A stretch of DNA of 64,000 nt from Pseudofrankia saprophytica. GTDB taxonomy: Bacteria; Actinomycetota; Actinomycetes; Frankiales; Frankiaceae. The stretch is from NCBI RefSeq assembly GCF_000235425.2, contig NZ_KI912266.1:6310256-6374255 (forward strand), written 5' to 3'. A program made the position numbers and the translations under genes. Positions 24,962 to 33,667 of the stretch are shown piece by piece. Within the stretch, counting starts at the first letter, position 1, and each line of letters starts with the position of its first letter. The notes beneath the pieces were generated by a model that saw only the letters and a program-made list of their open reading frames with translations, ran no database searches and was not told the DNA's origin.

Positions 24962-25651
24962 TCAGCCGTGCATCGGTGAGACGGGAGCCGCGGCGACCGC
25001 GCGCACGTCGGCGAGGGCGACGGGGTCCAGGACGCGTTCGGCGATCTGGAGGAGCCCCGCGACGACGGGCGGGGGCGCGGTGGCGGCGAGGCGGGCGACC
25101 AGGGCGTGCCGGGTGGGCCGGTCCAGGGCGGGGAGCATGTACCGCAGGGTCGTGGCCATGACATCCGGGGTGGTGTCGGCCATGAAGCGGGCGCGGGTCA
25201 GGGCGATCTCCTCGTCGCTGCACAGTTCCCAGACCCGCGTCATGACGACGGTCTCCTCGCCGTGCAGGTGGGGGAGGTAGCTGGCGACGAAACGGGTCAG
25301 GTCCCGGTAGAGGCCGAGCCCGGCCGAAGGGTCGGGGGCGGCGATCACGGCGATGAACCTGTCGTCGAGGTGGTCGAGCAGGTCGTCGAGGTCGCGGTGC
25401 TGCTCGCCGGCCGGTTCGGTGGTCTCCGGGTCGACGCCGTCGAGGATGCGCAGGATGTGGCGGTCCTCGTGCTCGGTGTGGGCGCGCAGCAGGTCGAGCA
25501 GGGGCCACCACCTCTCGCCGAGGGCCGCCACCTCGGCGGGGTCCGCCCAGTCGGTGCGGCCAGCCTGGATGGTGAGCTCGAACAGTCCCAGGCGCAGGGC
25601 CTTGTGAATGTGGGTGAACAGGTCGTCGCGGACGAGGGTGTCAGCAGTCAT
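24962..25651 (-). CDS. Hemerythrin HHE domain protein
   Basis: The 229-residue protein has spaced His/Glu ligands of a hemerythrin-like four-helix bundle: HIHKALRLGL, HTEHEDRHILRIL, HRDLDDLLDHL and LPHLHGEETVV. Such proteins bind a di-iron centre and sense or store O2 or NO. ATG complement at 25649-25651. It is divergent from a LuxR-type regulator, about 70 bp apart. Confidence 0.82.
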   Translation of the reverse strand: MTADTLVRDDLFTHIHKALRLGLFELTIQAGRTDWADPAEVAALGERWWPLLDLLRAHTEHEDRHILRILDGVDPETTEPAGEQHRDLDDLLDHLDDRFIAVIAAPDPSAGLGLYRDLTRFVASYLPHLHGEETVVMTRVWELCSDEEIALTRARFMADTTPDVMATTLRYMLPALDRPTRHALVARLAATAPPPVVAGLLQIAERVLDPVALADVRAVAAAPVSPMHG

Positions 25652-25721
25652 GGCCTCGAAGGTAGGAATCGCCGTGCCGCCCGCCTATCCCAGATTTCAG
25701 GGGTTGGCCCGGCCGGTCGGC

Positions 25722-26837
25722 GTGGTCATCCTGGAATTCGTGAACCTGTGCGAGCGTGTCCGGGCGCTGGCGGCCGAGGGCGGCGACCTCACCGCCGTGC
25801 GCGGCCGCCTGGACCGCCTCCTACGCACGAGCGTCCCGTACGACATCGCCGCGATCTCGACCGTGGACCCGGCCACCATGCTGTGGACGAGCTGTTTCCT
25901 CAGCGGGCAGCCAGCGGGCGACGAACGAGACCGGGAGAATGTCCTCTACGAGCTGGAGTTCACCGGCACCGACCTCAACGGCTACCGCGACCTGGCGAAC
26001 GACGGCCGCCTCGTCGGCCGGCTACACCAGACGACCGGCGGGGACCTGACCAGGGCGAAACGCTGGGAATCGCTCCTGTCACCGCTGTCCTGCGTCGACG
26101 AGATGCGGGTGATCCTGCGGTCGGGCACCATGACCTGGGGAACGCTGACGCTTTACCGCACGGGCAGCAGCCGGCCGTTCAGCGACCGGGACGAGGCGAC
26201 CATCCGCGCCGCGCTGACCGCCATCGCCGACCTGTTCCGCCTCACCATGCTCCGCGCCGCACTCGCCTCGCCGGGAGGCCTCGAACGGCCGCCGGGCCTG
26301 CTGCTCGTCACCGCCCGCGGCGAGATCGAGTCGGTCACCGACGACGGCCGCGCCTGGCTCGCCGCGCTGGACGACCGGGGCCGGCTGCCCAGCGTCGTGC
26401 GGTCCATCGCCGTCGCCGCCGCCACCGGCAACGGCCTCGCCCGCGCCGCGCTACCGGCCCGCGACTGCCGCTGGGTCGTGCTGCACGGCTCGCCGATGCC
26501 CGGCGGCGACTCGCCCATGATCGCCATCATCATCGAGGGCGCCCGCCCGGTCGTCGTCAGCGAGGTGATCGCCGGCGCCTACGGCCTCACGCCGCGCGAA
26601 CGCGAGGTCATCGGGCTCGCCGCCCAGGGCAGATCCACCCGGCAGCTGGCCACCGCGCTAGGTATCTCCCCCTTCACCGCGCAGGACCACCTCAAGGCGG
26701 TGTTCGCCAAGACCGGCGTGCGCACCCGTGCCGAACTGGTCGCCACGCTCTACGTCCAGCAGTACGAGCCCCGCCGCGCCAGCGCCAGCCAGCCCAGCCC
26801 CTACGGCTGGTACCTCGACGACCAGGTCCCCGCCTGA
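25722..26837 (+). CDS. LuxR family regulator with N-terminal sensor-like domain
   Basis: The last 65 residues are a LuxR-type helix-turn-helix: LTPREREVIGLAAQGRSTRQ, then ALGISPFTAQDHLKAVFAKT. The preceding 270 residues look GAF-like (DEMRVILRSGTMTWGTLTLY and FSDRDEATIRAALTAIADLF). GTG at 25722 gives the first plausible start after the intergenic gap; the next GTG (VNLCERV) is possible. It may control the divergent hemerythrin-like gene; a GAF-type sensor next to a di-iron protein would fit gas or redox sensing. Confidence 0.82.
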   Translation: MVILEFVNLCERVRALAAEGGDLTAVRGRLDRLLRTSVPYDIAAISTVDPATMLWTSCFLSGQPAGDERDRENVLYELEFTGTDLNGYRDLANDGRLVGRLHQTTGGDLTRAKRWESLLSPLSCVDEMRVILRSGTMTWGTLTLYRTGSSRPFSDRDEATIRAALTAIADLFRLTMLRAALASPGGLERPPGLLLVTARGEIESVTDDGRAWLAALDDRGRLPSVVRSIAVAAATGNGLARAALPARDCRWVVLHGSPMPGGDSPMIAIIIEGARPVVVSEVIAGAYGLTPREREVIGLAAQGRSTRQLATALGISPFTAQDHLKAVFAKTGVRTRAELVATLYVQQYEPRRASASQPSPYGWYLDDQVPA

Positions 26838-27077
26838 GGCAGGCCGACTGGCGTGGGCTGGCTGAACGTGGGCTGGCTCAGGCGGGTTCTGGCCGCCGCC
26901 CCGAGGCGCCTTTCCTTCCGCCCTCGCTGCCCCGTACCGATCGATCGTCGCCGTCGGCGACCTATCTCGTGCGGACCGCCACCGCGCCTGGATACCCTGG
27001 AAGACGGCCGTCGCGCTGGCGGCCCTGGACGCCGGGCCGACGCCTGCCGCCCAGCTCGAGGTGAGGAGCGCACACAG
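26838..27077. other. Intergenic gap with a short direct repeat
   Basis: CGTGGGCTGGCT is present twice (26852-26863 and 26867-26878), just after the LuxR stop. Nothing else is recognised; the region should contain the promoter of the peroxiredoxin gene. Confidence 0.4.
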
Positions 27078-27527
27078 ATGCTGCGTGTTGGCGACACCGC
27101 GCCGGACTTCGAACTACCGGACGAGACCAACACCCCTCGCAGGCTTTCCGCTCTCCTGGCGGATGGTCCGGTCGTGCTGTTCTTCTACCCGGCGGCGATG
27201 ACCAAGGGCTGCACCGCGGAGAGCTGCCATTTCCGGGACCTCGCGGCGGAGTTCGCCAAGGTCGGCGCCCAGCGGATCGGTATCAGCACCGACACCGTGG
27301 CCAAGCAGAAGGAGTTCTCCGACAAGCACTCCTTCGACTATCCGCTGCTGTCGGACGCCGACGGCACGGTGTCGCGGGCGTTTGGCGTGAAGCGGCCGCT
27401 CGACCTGCTGCGAGTCAAGCGCGCCACCTTCGTGATCGGTACGGACCAGGTCATCATCGAGGCCATCGTCAGTGAGCTGAACATGAACATGCACGCCGAC
27501 AAGGCCTTGGCCGCGCTGGGCGGCTAG
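27078..27527 (+). CDS. bcp: Peroxiredoxin, Bcp/PrxQ type
   Basis: The 149-residue protein has the thioredoxin-fold start VGDTAPDFELPDE and the peroxidatic Cys45 with the resolving Cys50 (MTKGCTAESC), the 5-residue spacing of atypical 2-Cys PrxQ/Bcp enzymes. Later YPLLSDADGTVSRAFGV is also standard. It reduces hydroperoxides using thioredoxin-like donors in the cytosol. GAGGAG lies 10 bases before the ATG. It is a lone gene after a 240-bp gap. Confidence 0.92.
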   Translation: MLRVGDTAPDFELPDETNTPRRLSALLADGPVVLFFYPAAMTKGCTAESCHFRDLAAEFAKVGAQRIGISTDTVAKQKEFSDKHSFDYPLLSDADGTVSRAFGVKRPLDLLRVKRATFVIGTDQVIIEAIVSELNMNMHADKALAALGG

Positions 27528-27701
27528 GACGACCGGCACGGTCTGTAGCCGGACGCACGGGCGGCAGAGCCGACAGACAAGGGCGAGATGGCGGCCGTCG
27601 TCACGAGCGAAGGCCCTGGCCCCACAGGGCATTCCAGTGACAAGCCGGCCACTCTCGGTGGGCCTGTTCCACGTGCGGACAGCGCAGGAGTTGACATATC
27701 G

Positions 27702-28874
27702 ATGGCCGCGAGCCCGTTCCAGCCAGTTCGGACCTGGCGCTCCGCCGCTGCCGCCGCGCCCCTGGCCGCGGCCATCGCCCTCGCCATGGTTCTCTGCCTG
27801 GCCGCTGCCGGATGTTCTTCTGATGGCGGGTCTGGACGCACGGAGGCTCCCGGCGCGTCCCTCTCGCCCGCCGCGGCCGTCACCGCCTTGCCACCAGGTT
27901 CGGGCAGAAACATCACGGTGAGCACGTCGGATCAGCTGACCGCCGCCATCGCCGGCGCCCGCCCCGGCGACACCATCAACCTCGCCGACGGCACCTACAC
28001 CGGCAAGGAGGCGGTTGGGAAATACACGGGAAGCTTCTCCGTCACGACGGCGGGGACCGCGACCGCCCCCATCACGCTCCGCGGGGGGCGCGGCGCCGTC
28101 ATCGACGGCGGTGGTGCCGGCGGCCACTACGGGCTGTACCTGGTGAAGGCCGACTACTGGCAGATCCAGGGAATCTCCGTGACGAACGCGACCAAAGGCG
28201 TGGTGCTCGACGGCTCAAACCATGTCCTGATCGACCGTGTCAGGGTCTCCAACACCGGGCAGGAGGGGGTTCACTTCCGCGCCTTCTCCAGCGACAACAC
28301 CATCTCGAACTCCGACGTGACGGCCACGGGCAGGCGCTCGGCCGGATATGGCGAGGGGGTCTACATCGGCAGCGCCCACTCGAACTGGGGCACCTACACC
28401 GGCGGCCGGCCGGACGCCTCGGACCGCAACAAGGTCATCGGCAACACCTTCAGCGACACCGCCGCCGAGAATATCGACATCAAAGAAGGCAGCACCGGCG
28501 GTCTTATCCAGGGAAACCACTTCGACGGCGCTGGCACGGGGCAGACGAAGGATGGCGTCCGCAAGGCCGCGAACTCCGCCGACTCGTGGATCGACGTCAA
28601 GGGCAACAACTACACGATCATTGACAACACCGGCGCCCACGCCCTCTCCAACGGCTTTGAGATCCACAACGTCAAGGATGGCTGGGGCAGGGGCAACGCC
28701 TTCCACAACAACACCCTCGACGTCGACGCATACATCACCGACGACCCCAAGCACTCGGGCTTCGGTTTCTGGGTACAGAACACCGCTACCGGCAACGTCG
28801 TCGGCTGCGACAACACGGTCACCAACGCGGTGTCCGGGTTCGCGAACGTCGCCTGCACGCCGCGAAGCAGCTGA
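27702..28874 (+). CDS. Secreted lipoprotein with right-handed parallel beta-helix
   Basis: The 390-residue protein begins with a signal sequence (PLAAAIALAMVLCLAAAGCSS); AAGC is a lipobox with Cys as the lipidation site near residue 43. The mature part has beta-helix repeats of the DUF1565/pectate-lyase type: GDTINLADGTYTG, APITLRGGRGAVIDG, NHVLIDRVRVSNTGQEGVHF, NKVIGNTFSDTAAENIDIKEG. Such proteins bind or cleave polysaccharides outside the membrane. No catalytic triad was identified. ATG 27702 is preceded by AGGAG at about 11 bases. Confidence 0.82.
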   Translation: MAASPFQPVRTWRSAAAAAPLAAAIALAMVLCLAAAGCSSDGGSGRTEAPGASLSPAAAVTALPPGSGRNITVSTSDQLTAAIAGARPGDTINLADGTYTGKEAVGKYTGSFSVTTAGTATAPITLRGGRGAVIDGGGAGGHYGLYLVKADYWQIQGISVTNATKGVVLDGSNHVLIDRVRVSNTGQEGVHFRAFSSDNTISNSDVTATGRRSAGYGEGVYIGSAHSNWGTYTGGRPDASDRNKVIGNTFSDTAAENIDIKEGSTGGLIQGNHFDGAGTGQTKDGVRKAANSADSWIDVKGNNYTIIDNTGAHALSNGFEIHNVKDGWGRGNAFHNNTLDVDAYITDDPKHSGFGFWVQNTATGNVVGCDNTVTNAVSGFANVACTPRSS

Positions 28875-28931
28875 TCACCAGGACGTACGGGCCCGATGGC
28901 TCCCCGCGACGCGCCCACGATCCCGCGAGGA

Positions 28932-29339
28932 TCAGGCGAGCTGATCGCGCAGCCACGAGAGCGGGCGGCCGTCGAGTTTCGCCAGGCCCTCCTCGGCGGT
29001 CATCGCGGTCGAGGCGGCGACAGGAAACCGCCGCAGCATTCGGGACCCGGGGTAGTAGACGAGGCGCTCGTCGAATTCCAGGCAGAGCCGGAACGAGGCG
29101 ACCCAGGAGGCAACCCTTTCGTCCGCGCCCCGCGCGGCGAGCAGCGCCTCCGCACTGGAGAAGCGTTCGACGGTCTCCTGCGGATCCTTCCGGTCGATCG
29201 AGTAATAGGCGTAGACGTTCTCGATTGGGTCGAAGAAGTAGCCGAACTCGTGCCACTGATCGGCCTCAATGGTCAACACCGGGTAGGCCTTCGAGGTGAC
29301 GGCGACGAACTCGCGCACGGAGAGCTGATCGTCAGGCAT
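28932..29339 (-). CDS. Hypothetical protein
   Basis: The 135-residue acidic protein has good GC3 bias and no recognised domain. Segments WHEFGYFFDPIENVYAYYSI and WVASFRLCLEFDERLVYYP are notably aromatic. Start taken at the ATG complementary to 29337-29339; a GTG at 29348 is in frame. It lies 10 bp downstream of another small gene on the same strand, perhaps co-transcribed. Confidence 0.6.
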   Translation of the reverse strand: MPDDQLSVREFVAVTSKAYPVLTIEADQWHEFGYFFDPIENVYAYYSIDRKDPQETVERFSSAEALLAARGADERVASWVASFRLCLEFDERLVYYPGSRMLRRFPVAASTAMTAEEGLAKLDGRPLSWLRDQLA

Positions 29340-29349
29340 GTCCCGCACT

Positions 29350-29619
29350 TTACAACTCGAAGCGGGCGGCGGCGTCCTGCGCTATCCGCGCTATCCGCGC
29401 TCGTAGCTCGCTTTCAAAGGCCGGCGTGGTCCAGTCGTCACCGGCGAACTCGGTCCCCACATCGGCTGTGACCTCACCCACCCGCCGGTCACCGTCGAAT
29501 ACCCTGACCCGGTAGTAACAGACTTCGCGGTACTGGTCGTAGCTGTCGAACTCCGCCGTCCATGAAAGCCGCCCGTCGACGGTCCTGCTCGTCGCGAACT
29601 CGGGCCAGGAGAATTCCAT
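29350..29619 (-). CDS. Small hypothetical protein
   Basis: The 89-residue protein (MEFSWPEFATSRTVDGRLSW start) has no recognised domain but shows alternating strand-like segments such as EVCYYRVRVFDGDRRVGEV. It sits 20 bp after the MFS gene and 10 bp before the hypothetical gene at 28932, all on the same strand, so the three may form one operon. Confidence 0.5.
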   Translation of the reverse strand: MEFSWPEFATSRTVDGRLSWTAEFDSYDQYREVCYYRVRVFDGDRRVGEVTADVGTEFAGDDWTTPAFESELRARIARIAQDAAARFEL

Positions 29620-29639
29620 TGGGCCGGGACCAGGACCGC

Positions 29640-31100
29640 CTACGTGCCGTTGTCCTGTCTGCCCGTGGCCAGCAGGTCCTCCGTCTGGACATCCGGGAGG
29701 AACAGTGCCGCGATCGCCGCCGCGGCGGCGAGAACCGTGATCGCGATGGCGACGGTGTGCAGGGCGGGCACCTGCCCGACGCGGGCGCTGCGCTGGGTGA
29801 ACAGGGTCGCGACGATCCCGATCCCGAACGAGCCGAGAACCCGCTGGACGACGTTGAAGGCGGTGTTCGCGTCCGCCTGCTGCTCGGGTCGCAGTGGCTC
29901 GGTCGCCACCAGGACCAGCGGCGTGATGACCAGCCCCACGGCCGCGGCGCGCAGCGTGAGGATCAGCCCGGTGAGCCACAGCGGGGTTCCCGCGCCGATC
30001 GCGAACAGGCCCGCGCTGGAGGCGACCAGCAGAAGGAACCCGCCGAGGACCGTGGGACGTACCCCGATCCGCGCGGCGGCGCCCGCGCCCGCCAGGGTGC
30101 CGACGCCGGTCACGATCCCCTGCGGCAGCAGCGCCACGCCGGTGATGAACGCCGAATGGCCCTGGCCCGACTCCAGGAAGATCGGGACCACGAACACGAT
30201 CGACCAGGCCGCGACCGACGCCGCCCCACACAGGGTGAAGGCCAGCGCCACGGACCCCTGGCGCAGGATCGACAGGTCGAGCGCCGGGTGCGGGATCCGG
30301 CCGGACCGGACCGCGTAGACGGCTAGTACGGCGACGCCGCCGACGATCGGCCCCCACGTCGCGGGCGGCGTCAGGGCGCCGCGGGTGATGCGGTCGACGC
30401 CGTAGAACACGGCCACCAGCCCGACCGCGAGCAGGCCGAGACCGGCGAGGTCAGGCCGGGCCGCCGGCTGGGCCGGTGGCCCGAGGTTCGCGGGCAGCCG
30501 CCGGGCCGCGGCGACGGCCAGCAGCCCGATCGGCACGTTGATCAGGAAGATGGCCCGCCAGCCCTCGCCGCCGCCGATCGCGCCGAGCAGCATGCCGCCG
30601 ATGCTCGGGCCGAGCGCCGGGCCGAGGAAGAGCAGGACGCCCGCGGCCGGGGACATCCGCCTCGACCCGCCGGACCCGCCGAGCAGCATCGACATCGCCA
30701 GCGGCACGAGCGGCGCGCCCGCGAGGCCCTGCAGCACCCGGGCGGCGATGAGCACCCCCACGCCCGGTGCCGCCCCGCACAGCGCAGACGCGGCGGTGAA
30801 GGCGGCGAGGAAGGCGGTGTAGGTGGGAATGGTGCCGAACCGCCGCGACAGATAAGAGGTGAGCACGAGCCCTGTGCCGAGGGCCAGCAGGTAACCGCTG
30901 ACGATCCACTGCACCGTCGGCAGCGACGTGCCCGTCTGCCGGGAGATCGGCTCGACCGCGACGTTGACGATGCTGGAGTCGAGCATCGTCAACAGCGGGC
31001 CGGCGAGCAGCGCGTACTGCGCGCCCGGACGGAACCTGACCACCGGCGATGTAGCCGTATCGGCGGTCGTGTCCGGCATGGCCTCGGTCACCACGTCCAT
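29640..31100 (-). CDS. MFS multidrug-type exporter, DHA2 (14-helix) family
   Basis: The 486-residue protein has the DHA2 landmarks: first helix LLTMLDSSIVNVAVEPI (motif D1), motif A as SYLSRRFG, motif C as GVLLFLGPALGPSIGGMLLG, and 14 hydrophobic helices. It is a proton-driven exporter in the cytoplasmic membrane. The ATG at 31100 follows AGGAGG. It lies downstream of the leftward WS/DGAT gene, 149 bp away, and could export a product of the acyltransferase cluster, though this is only positional inference. Confidence 0.9.
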   Translation of the reverse strand: MDVVTEAMPDTTADTATSPVVRFRPGAQYALLAGPLLTMLDSSIVNVAVEPISRQTGTSLPTVQWIVSGYLLALGTGLVLTSYLSRRFGTIPTYTAFLAAFTAASALCGAAPGVGVLIAARVLQGLAGAPLVPLAMSMLLGGSGGSRRMSPAAGVLLFLGPALGPSIGGMLLGAIGGGEGWRAIFLINVPIGLLAVAAARRLPANLGPPAQPAARPDLAGLGLLAVGLVAVFYGVDRITRGALTPPATWGPIVGGVAVLAVYAVRSGRIPHPALDLSILRQGSVALAFTLCGAASVAAWSIVFVVPIFLESGQGHSAFITGVALLPQGIVTGVGTLAGAGAAARIGVRPTVLGGFLLLVASSAGLFAIGAGTPLWLTGLILTLRAAAVGLVITPLVLVATEPLRPEQQADANTAFNVVQRVLGSFGIGIVATLFTQRSARVGQVPALHTVAIAITVLAAAAAIAALFLPDVQTEDLLATGRQDNGT

Positions 31101-31249
31101 GCCTCCTCGCTGACCTGCGGCATCGTGTGTCGGCCTTACTGCCCGGCTAGGTGCTCATCGTGGCATGCGTCGTTTGCGCGCCTCGGGTCGGGACGCGCGC
31201 GGACGGGCGTTTGGTCCGGGAGGAACACACCCGGGCCACCTCGCACGCG

Positions 31250-32605
31250 TCAGCGCGACGCGGAATCCGCGACCAGCGCCGCCGCGGCCTGGTCGGCCGC
31301 CGGGACGATCCCGGCCGCGCGTTCCAGGCCCTCGATCTCGGCCAGCCAAAGCCTGGCCAGTTCCGCGGCGCGCGGCGCGGGCACGGTGAAGCCGGCCGTG
31401 GCCGTCCGCCCGAGGCCACCGAGCGTGACCACCACCTGCCGACGCCCCTCCCGCGCGGGCGGCACCGGCATCGCCGCGGTGACCGGAGCTCCCGCCACCG
31501 CCAGCGGCCCGGGAATCGGCCCCAGATTCGTCGTGTTCACCGCGGCCTTGCGAAGTTCCTGGCCGCCGCCGATGGTCCGGCGGCCGAACCGGCTGGGCAC
31601 CCGGTCGGACCAGAAGCGATCGCTGAGGCTCGCGCTCGAACCCCCTTTGTAGGGGGCGGTCTGGCGGCACACCTGCTCGAAACGCTCGCCTGGCGAGGTG
31701 AGCTCCAGGGGCAGTGCCACCCGGGTCGCCACGAAAGCGTTGCCGAGGATGGAGCGCTCGGCTGGGCGCCGGGCGCTGACCGAGAGCACCGTCCGCACCG
31801 GCAACTGATCCAGCGGCGACGACCAGGCCGCGAGCGCCCCGCCCATGCCGACCAGATAGACGTCGTTGACGGAGGCGCCGTAGGCCTGGCCGACCGCGCG
31901 CAGCCGGTCGACCTCGATGGACGCCCAGCCCATGCTGTGGCCATCGGCGGCGGGACCAGTGAGCGCCGCGAGCGCCCCGGACGGCCCTGCCCACGTCGTG
32001 GCCTGACGCCGCGCGGCCGACACCAGCCCCCCGGGCGTGAGCTTCCCGGTCCGCATCCAGGCCGGGCCCGTGGTGGCCCCGGCCGCCGCCTCATCGCCGA
32101 ACAGGAACGTCAACACCCGGTTCTGCGAGAGACCGTCCACCCAGACGTGGCTGGACCGGAACAGGACATGGACGTCGCCCGTGTCGGGGCTGGTGAGCAG
32201 GCCGACCTCCCAGGCCGGCCTGTCCAGCGGCATCACCATCCCCGAGAGCCGCCCGGCCGTCGCCCGCAGGTCGTCCTCGGTGGCGCCCGCCGGCAGCGGG
32301 TACTCCCGCACGTGCCGGGTCACGTCGATCTCCCCGTCCGCCTCCCAGCGCGGCGCGCGGCCACGACGCGTCACCAGCCGCTCCGTGAGCACGGGGAATG
32401 CCCGGACACGGTCGAGAACCGCGGCCCGGACCTCGTCGAGATCCGGCGACCCGGACATCCGTAGCAGGTAACCGCTGACGCTGACCGGACGGGTCGGATA
32501 GGCCCGCTGGAAGTCGAGCATGTACCGGTCCATCGGGCTCAGCCGCCGGCCACCCGGGTACGCACCGTAAAGAGGCTCCGCGCCGTCGATGGAATCCGAG
32601 CGCAT
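31250..32605 (-). CDS. WS/DGAT-like acyltransferase (condensation-fold)
   Basis: The 451-residue protein has the WS/DGAT arrangement: SPMDRYMLDFQRAYPTRP at the start, the acyltransfer motif HVWVDG (His153, Asp157, Gly158; the usual preceding His is Ser) and GASVNDVYLVGMGGAL with the structural ND. The family joins acyl-CoA to alcohols or diacylglycerol. It is shorter and more divergent than true wax synthases. It is divergent from a second such gene 1.06 kb away; the two differ strongly. Confidence 0.75.
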   Translation of the reverse strand: MRSDSIDGAEPLYGAYPGGRRLSPMDRYMLDFQRAYPTRPVSVSGYLLRMSGSPDLDEVRAAVLDRVRAFPVLTERLVTRRGRAPRWEADGEIDVTRHVREYPLPAGATEDDLRATAGRLSGMVMPLDRPAWEVGLLTSPDTGDVHVLFRSSHVWVDGLSQNRVLTFLFGDEAAAGATTGPAWMRTGKLTPGGLVSAARRQATTWAGPSGALAALTGPAADGHSMGWASIEVDRLRAVGQAYGASVNDVYLVGMGGALAAWSSPLDQLPVRTVLSVSARRPAERSILGNAFVATRVALPLELTSPGERFEQVCRQTAPYKGGSSASLSDRFWSDRVPSRFGRRTIGGGQELRKAAVNTTNLGPIPGPLAVAGAPVTAAMPVPPAREGRRQVVVTLGGLGRTATAGFTVPAPRAAELARLWLAEIEGLERAAGIVPAADQAAAALVADSASR

Positions 32606-33616
32606 CTCGACCCCCGTCTCGCGACGCGGGCCCTACGCCGACGCCGAACCCGCCCCGCGCGGGAAGGGTTTCCACCGCTCCTGGCCGAGGCCGAGAGCCA
32701 CGCGTGACCGTAACGCCCTGTATGGGCGGTACTGCGACGGGCCAGCAGCCTACTGGCGCCCCAACGGGCGACCGCAAGGAGGTCGCGGATCGGATACACC
32801 GCCTCAAAGCGCTGAGCCCGAGCACCGGCGACGGGCCGAGCGAGCACATCAGCCGCCTGGCCGGGCTCCCACTCGGCGCACCCAGCGCCTCCCGGCCGCA
32901 CCCAACGCCACCCGGCGCCACCCGGCCGCACCGCACCGCACCGGACTGGCCAGGCCGCCGGACGGCCCCGGGATCGACGGCTCGAGACCGAATGAACGTT
33001 CCAGCGGTTTGGCGGCGTGCCTGGAAACATTCGGAGTCCGCCGTCCGCATTGCGCGTGCCGGTCGCATACTCGGCAGGCGATCAATGGGCCGCCGGGACG
33101 GATGGCCGAGGGGCGTCCAGATGCACCGATCATGGCGCATGATCCGCTGCCCGAGCCGGCCTGGAACTCTTATCTTCGTGAATCTTCAACGGAGTCCGCA
33201 CTCGCCGCGCGATTACACCTCGACCTCGGGCCAGAGGTAGTCATAAAACAGTACCCACCCTGTCGCGTCGGCGACATCGTCCTCTCCGGCCGCCCGAGCT
33301 CCCTGTCTAGTATCTGTCCTCGGCCCGGGGTTGCCAACACCCGGGCCCGAACCTTCCAAAGCCGTAGACAATGCCATCTCCCCAGGTCAGAGCGCTGCCC
33401 GCACCCAACCGTTCCCGGGCGCCCTGGGAGCGGACTCCCAGGCGGACCAGGAAAGACCGGGATCACTTGCCGGATTTTTCCCAGGTCCGGGGACCGCCGC
33501 CCACCTATATTCATCCTTGTCGTTCGGCTTACGACCGGCATCGCCGCACGGTCGGCACCCCGCCGCCGCCGCACGCCGGAGGTAAACCGGTTTCCAGCTC
33601 AGCCAGGGAGCCAGTC
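32606..33616. other. 1-kb divergent intergenic region
   Basis: There is no convincing gene. It contains a cytosine-rich block (about 32870-32950) of repeated CACCCGGC-like units, a 10-bp hairpin at 33320-33349, AT-richer patches near 33170-33260 and 33470-33530 that should hold promoters for the two acyltransferase operons, and a small leader frame at its right end. Confidence 0.5.
33320..33349. promoter_or_regulatory. Perfect 10-bp hairpin in the leader of the acyltransferase operon
   Basis: TCGGCCCGGG (33320-33329) pairs with CCCGGGCCGA (33340-33349) around a 10-base loop. It is about 270 bp upstream of the first small leader frame. It could be an attenuator, terminator or protein site; no U-tract follows. 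Confidence 0.4.
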
Positions 33617-33667
33617 GTGAAAATCGCGCGGCGAACCGTCTGCGTTATCCAGGGCGGTCCGCGATGA
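33617..33667 (+). CDS. Possible 16-residue leader peptide coupled to the acyltransferase gene
   Basis: A GTG at 33617 lies six bases after AGGGAG (33605-33610), the best ribosome binding site in the area. It opens a 17-codon frame (VKIARRTVCVIQGGPR) whose TGA overlaps the ATG of the acyltransferase gene (ATGA). The acyltransferase ATG itself has only a weak site. Translation of the leader would therefore load ribosomes onto the main gene. Confidence 0.4.
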   Translation: MKIARRTVCVIQGGPR

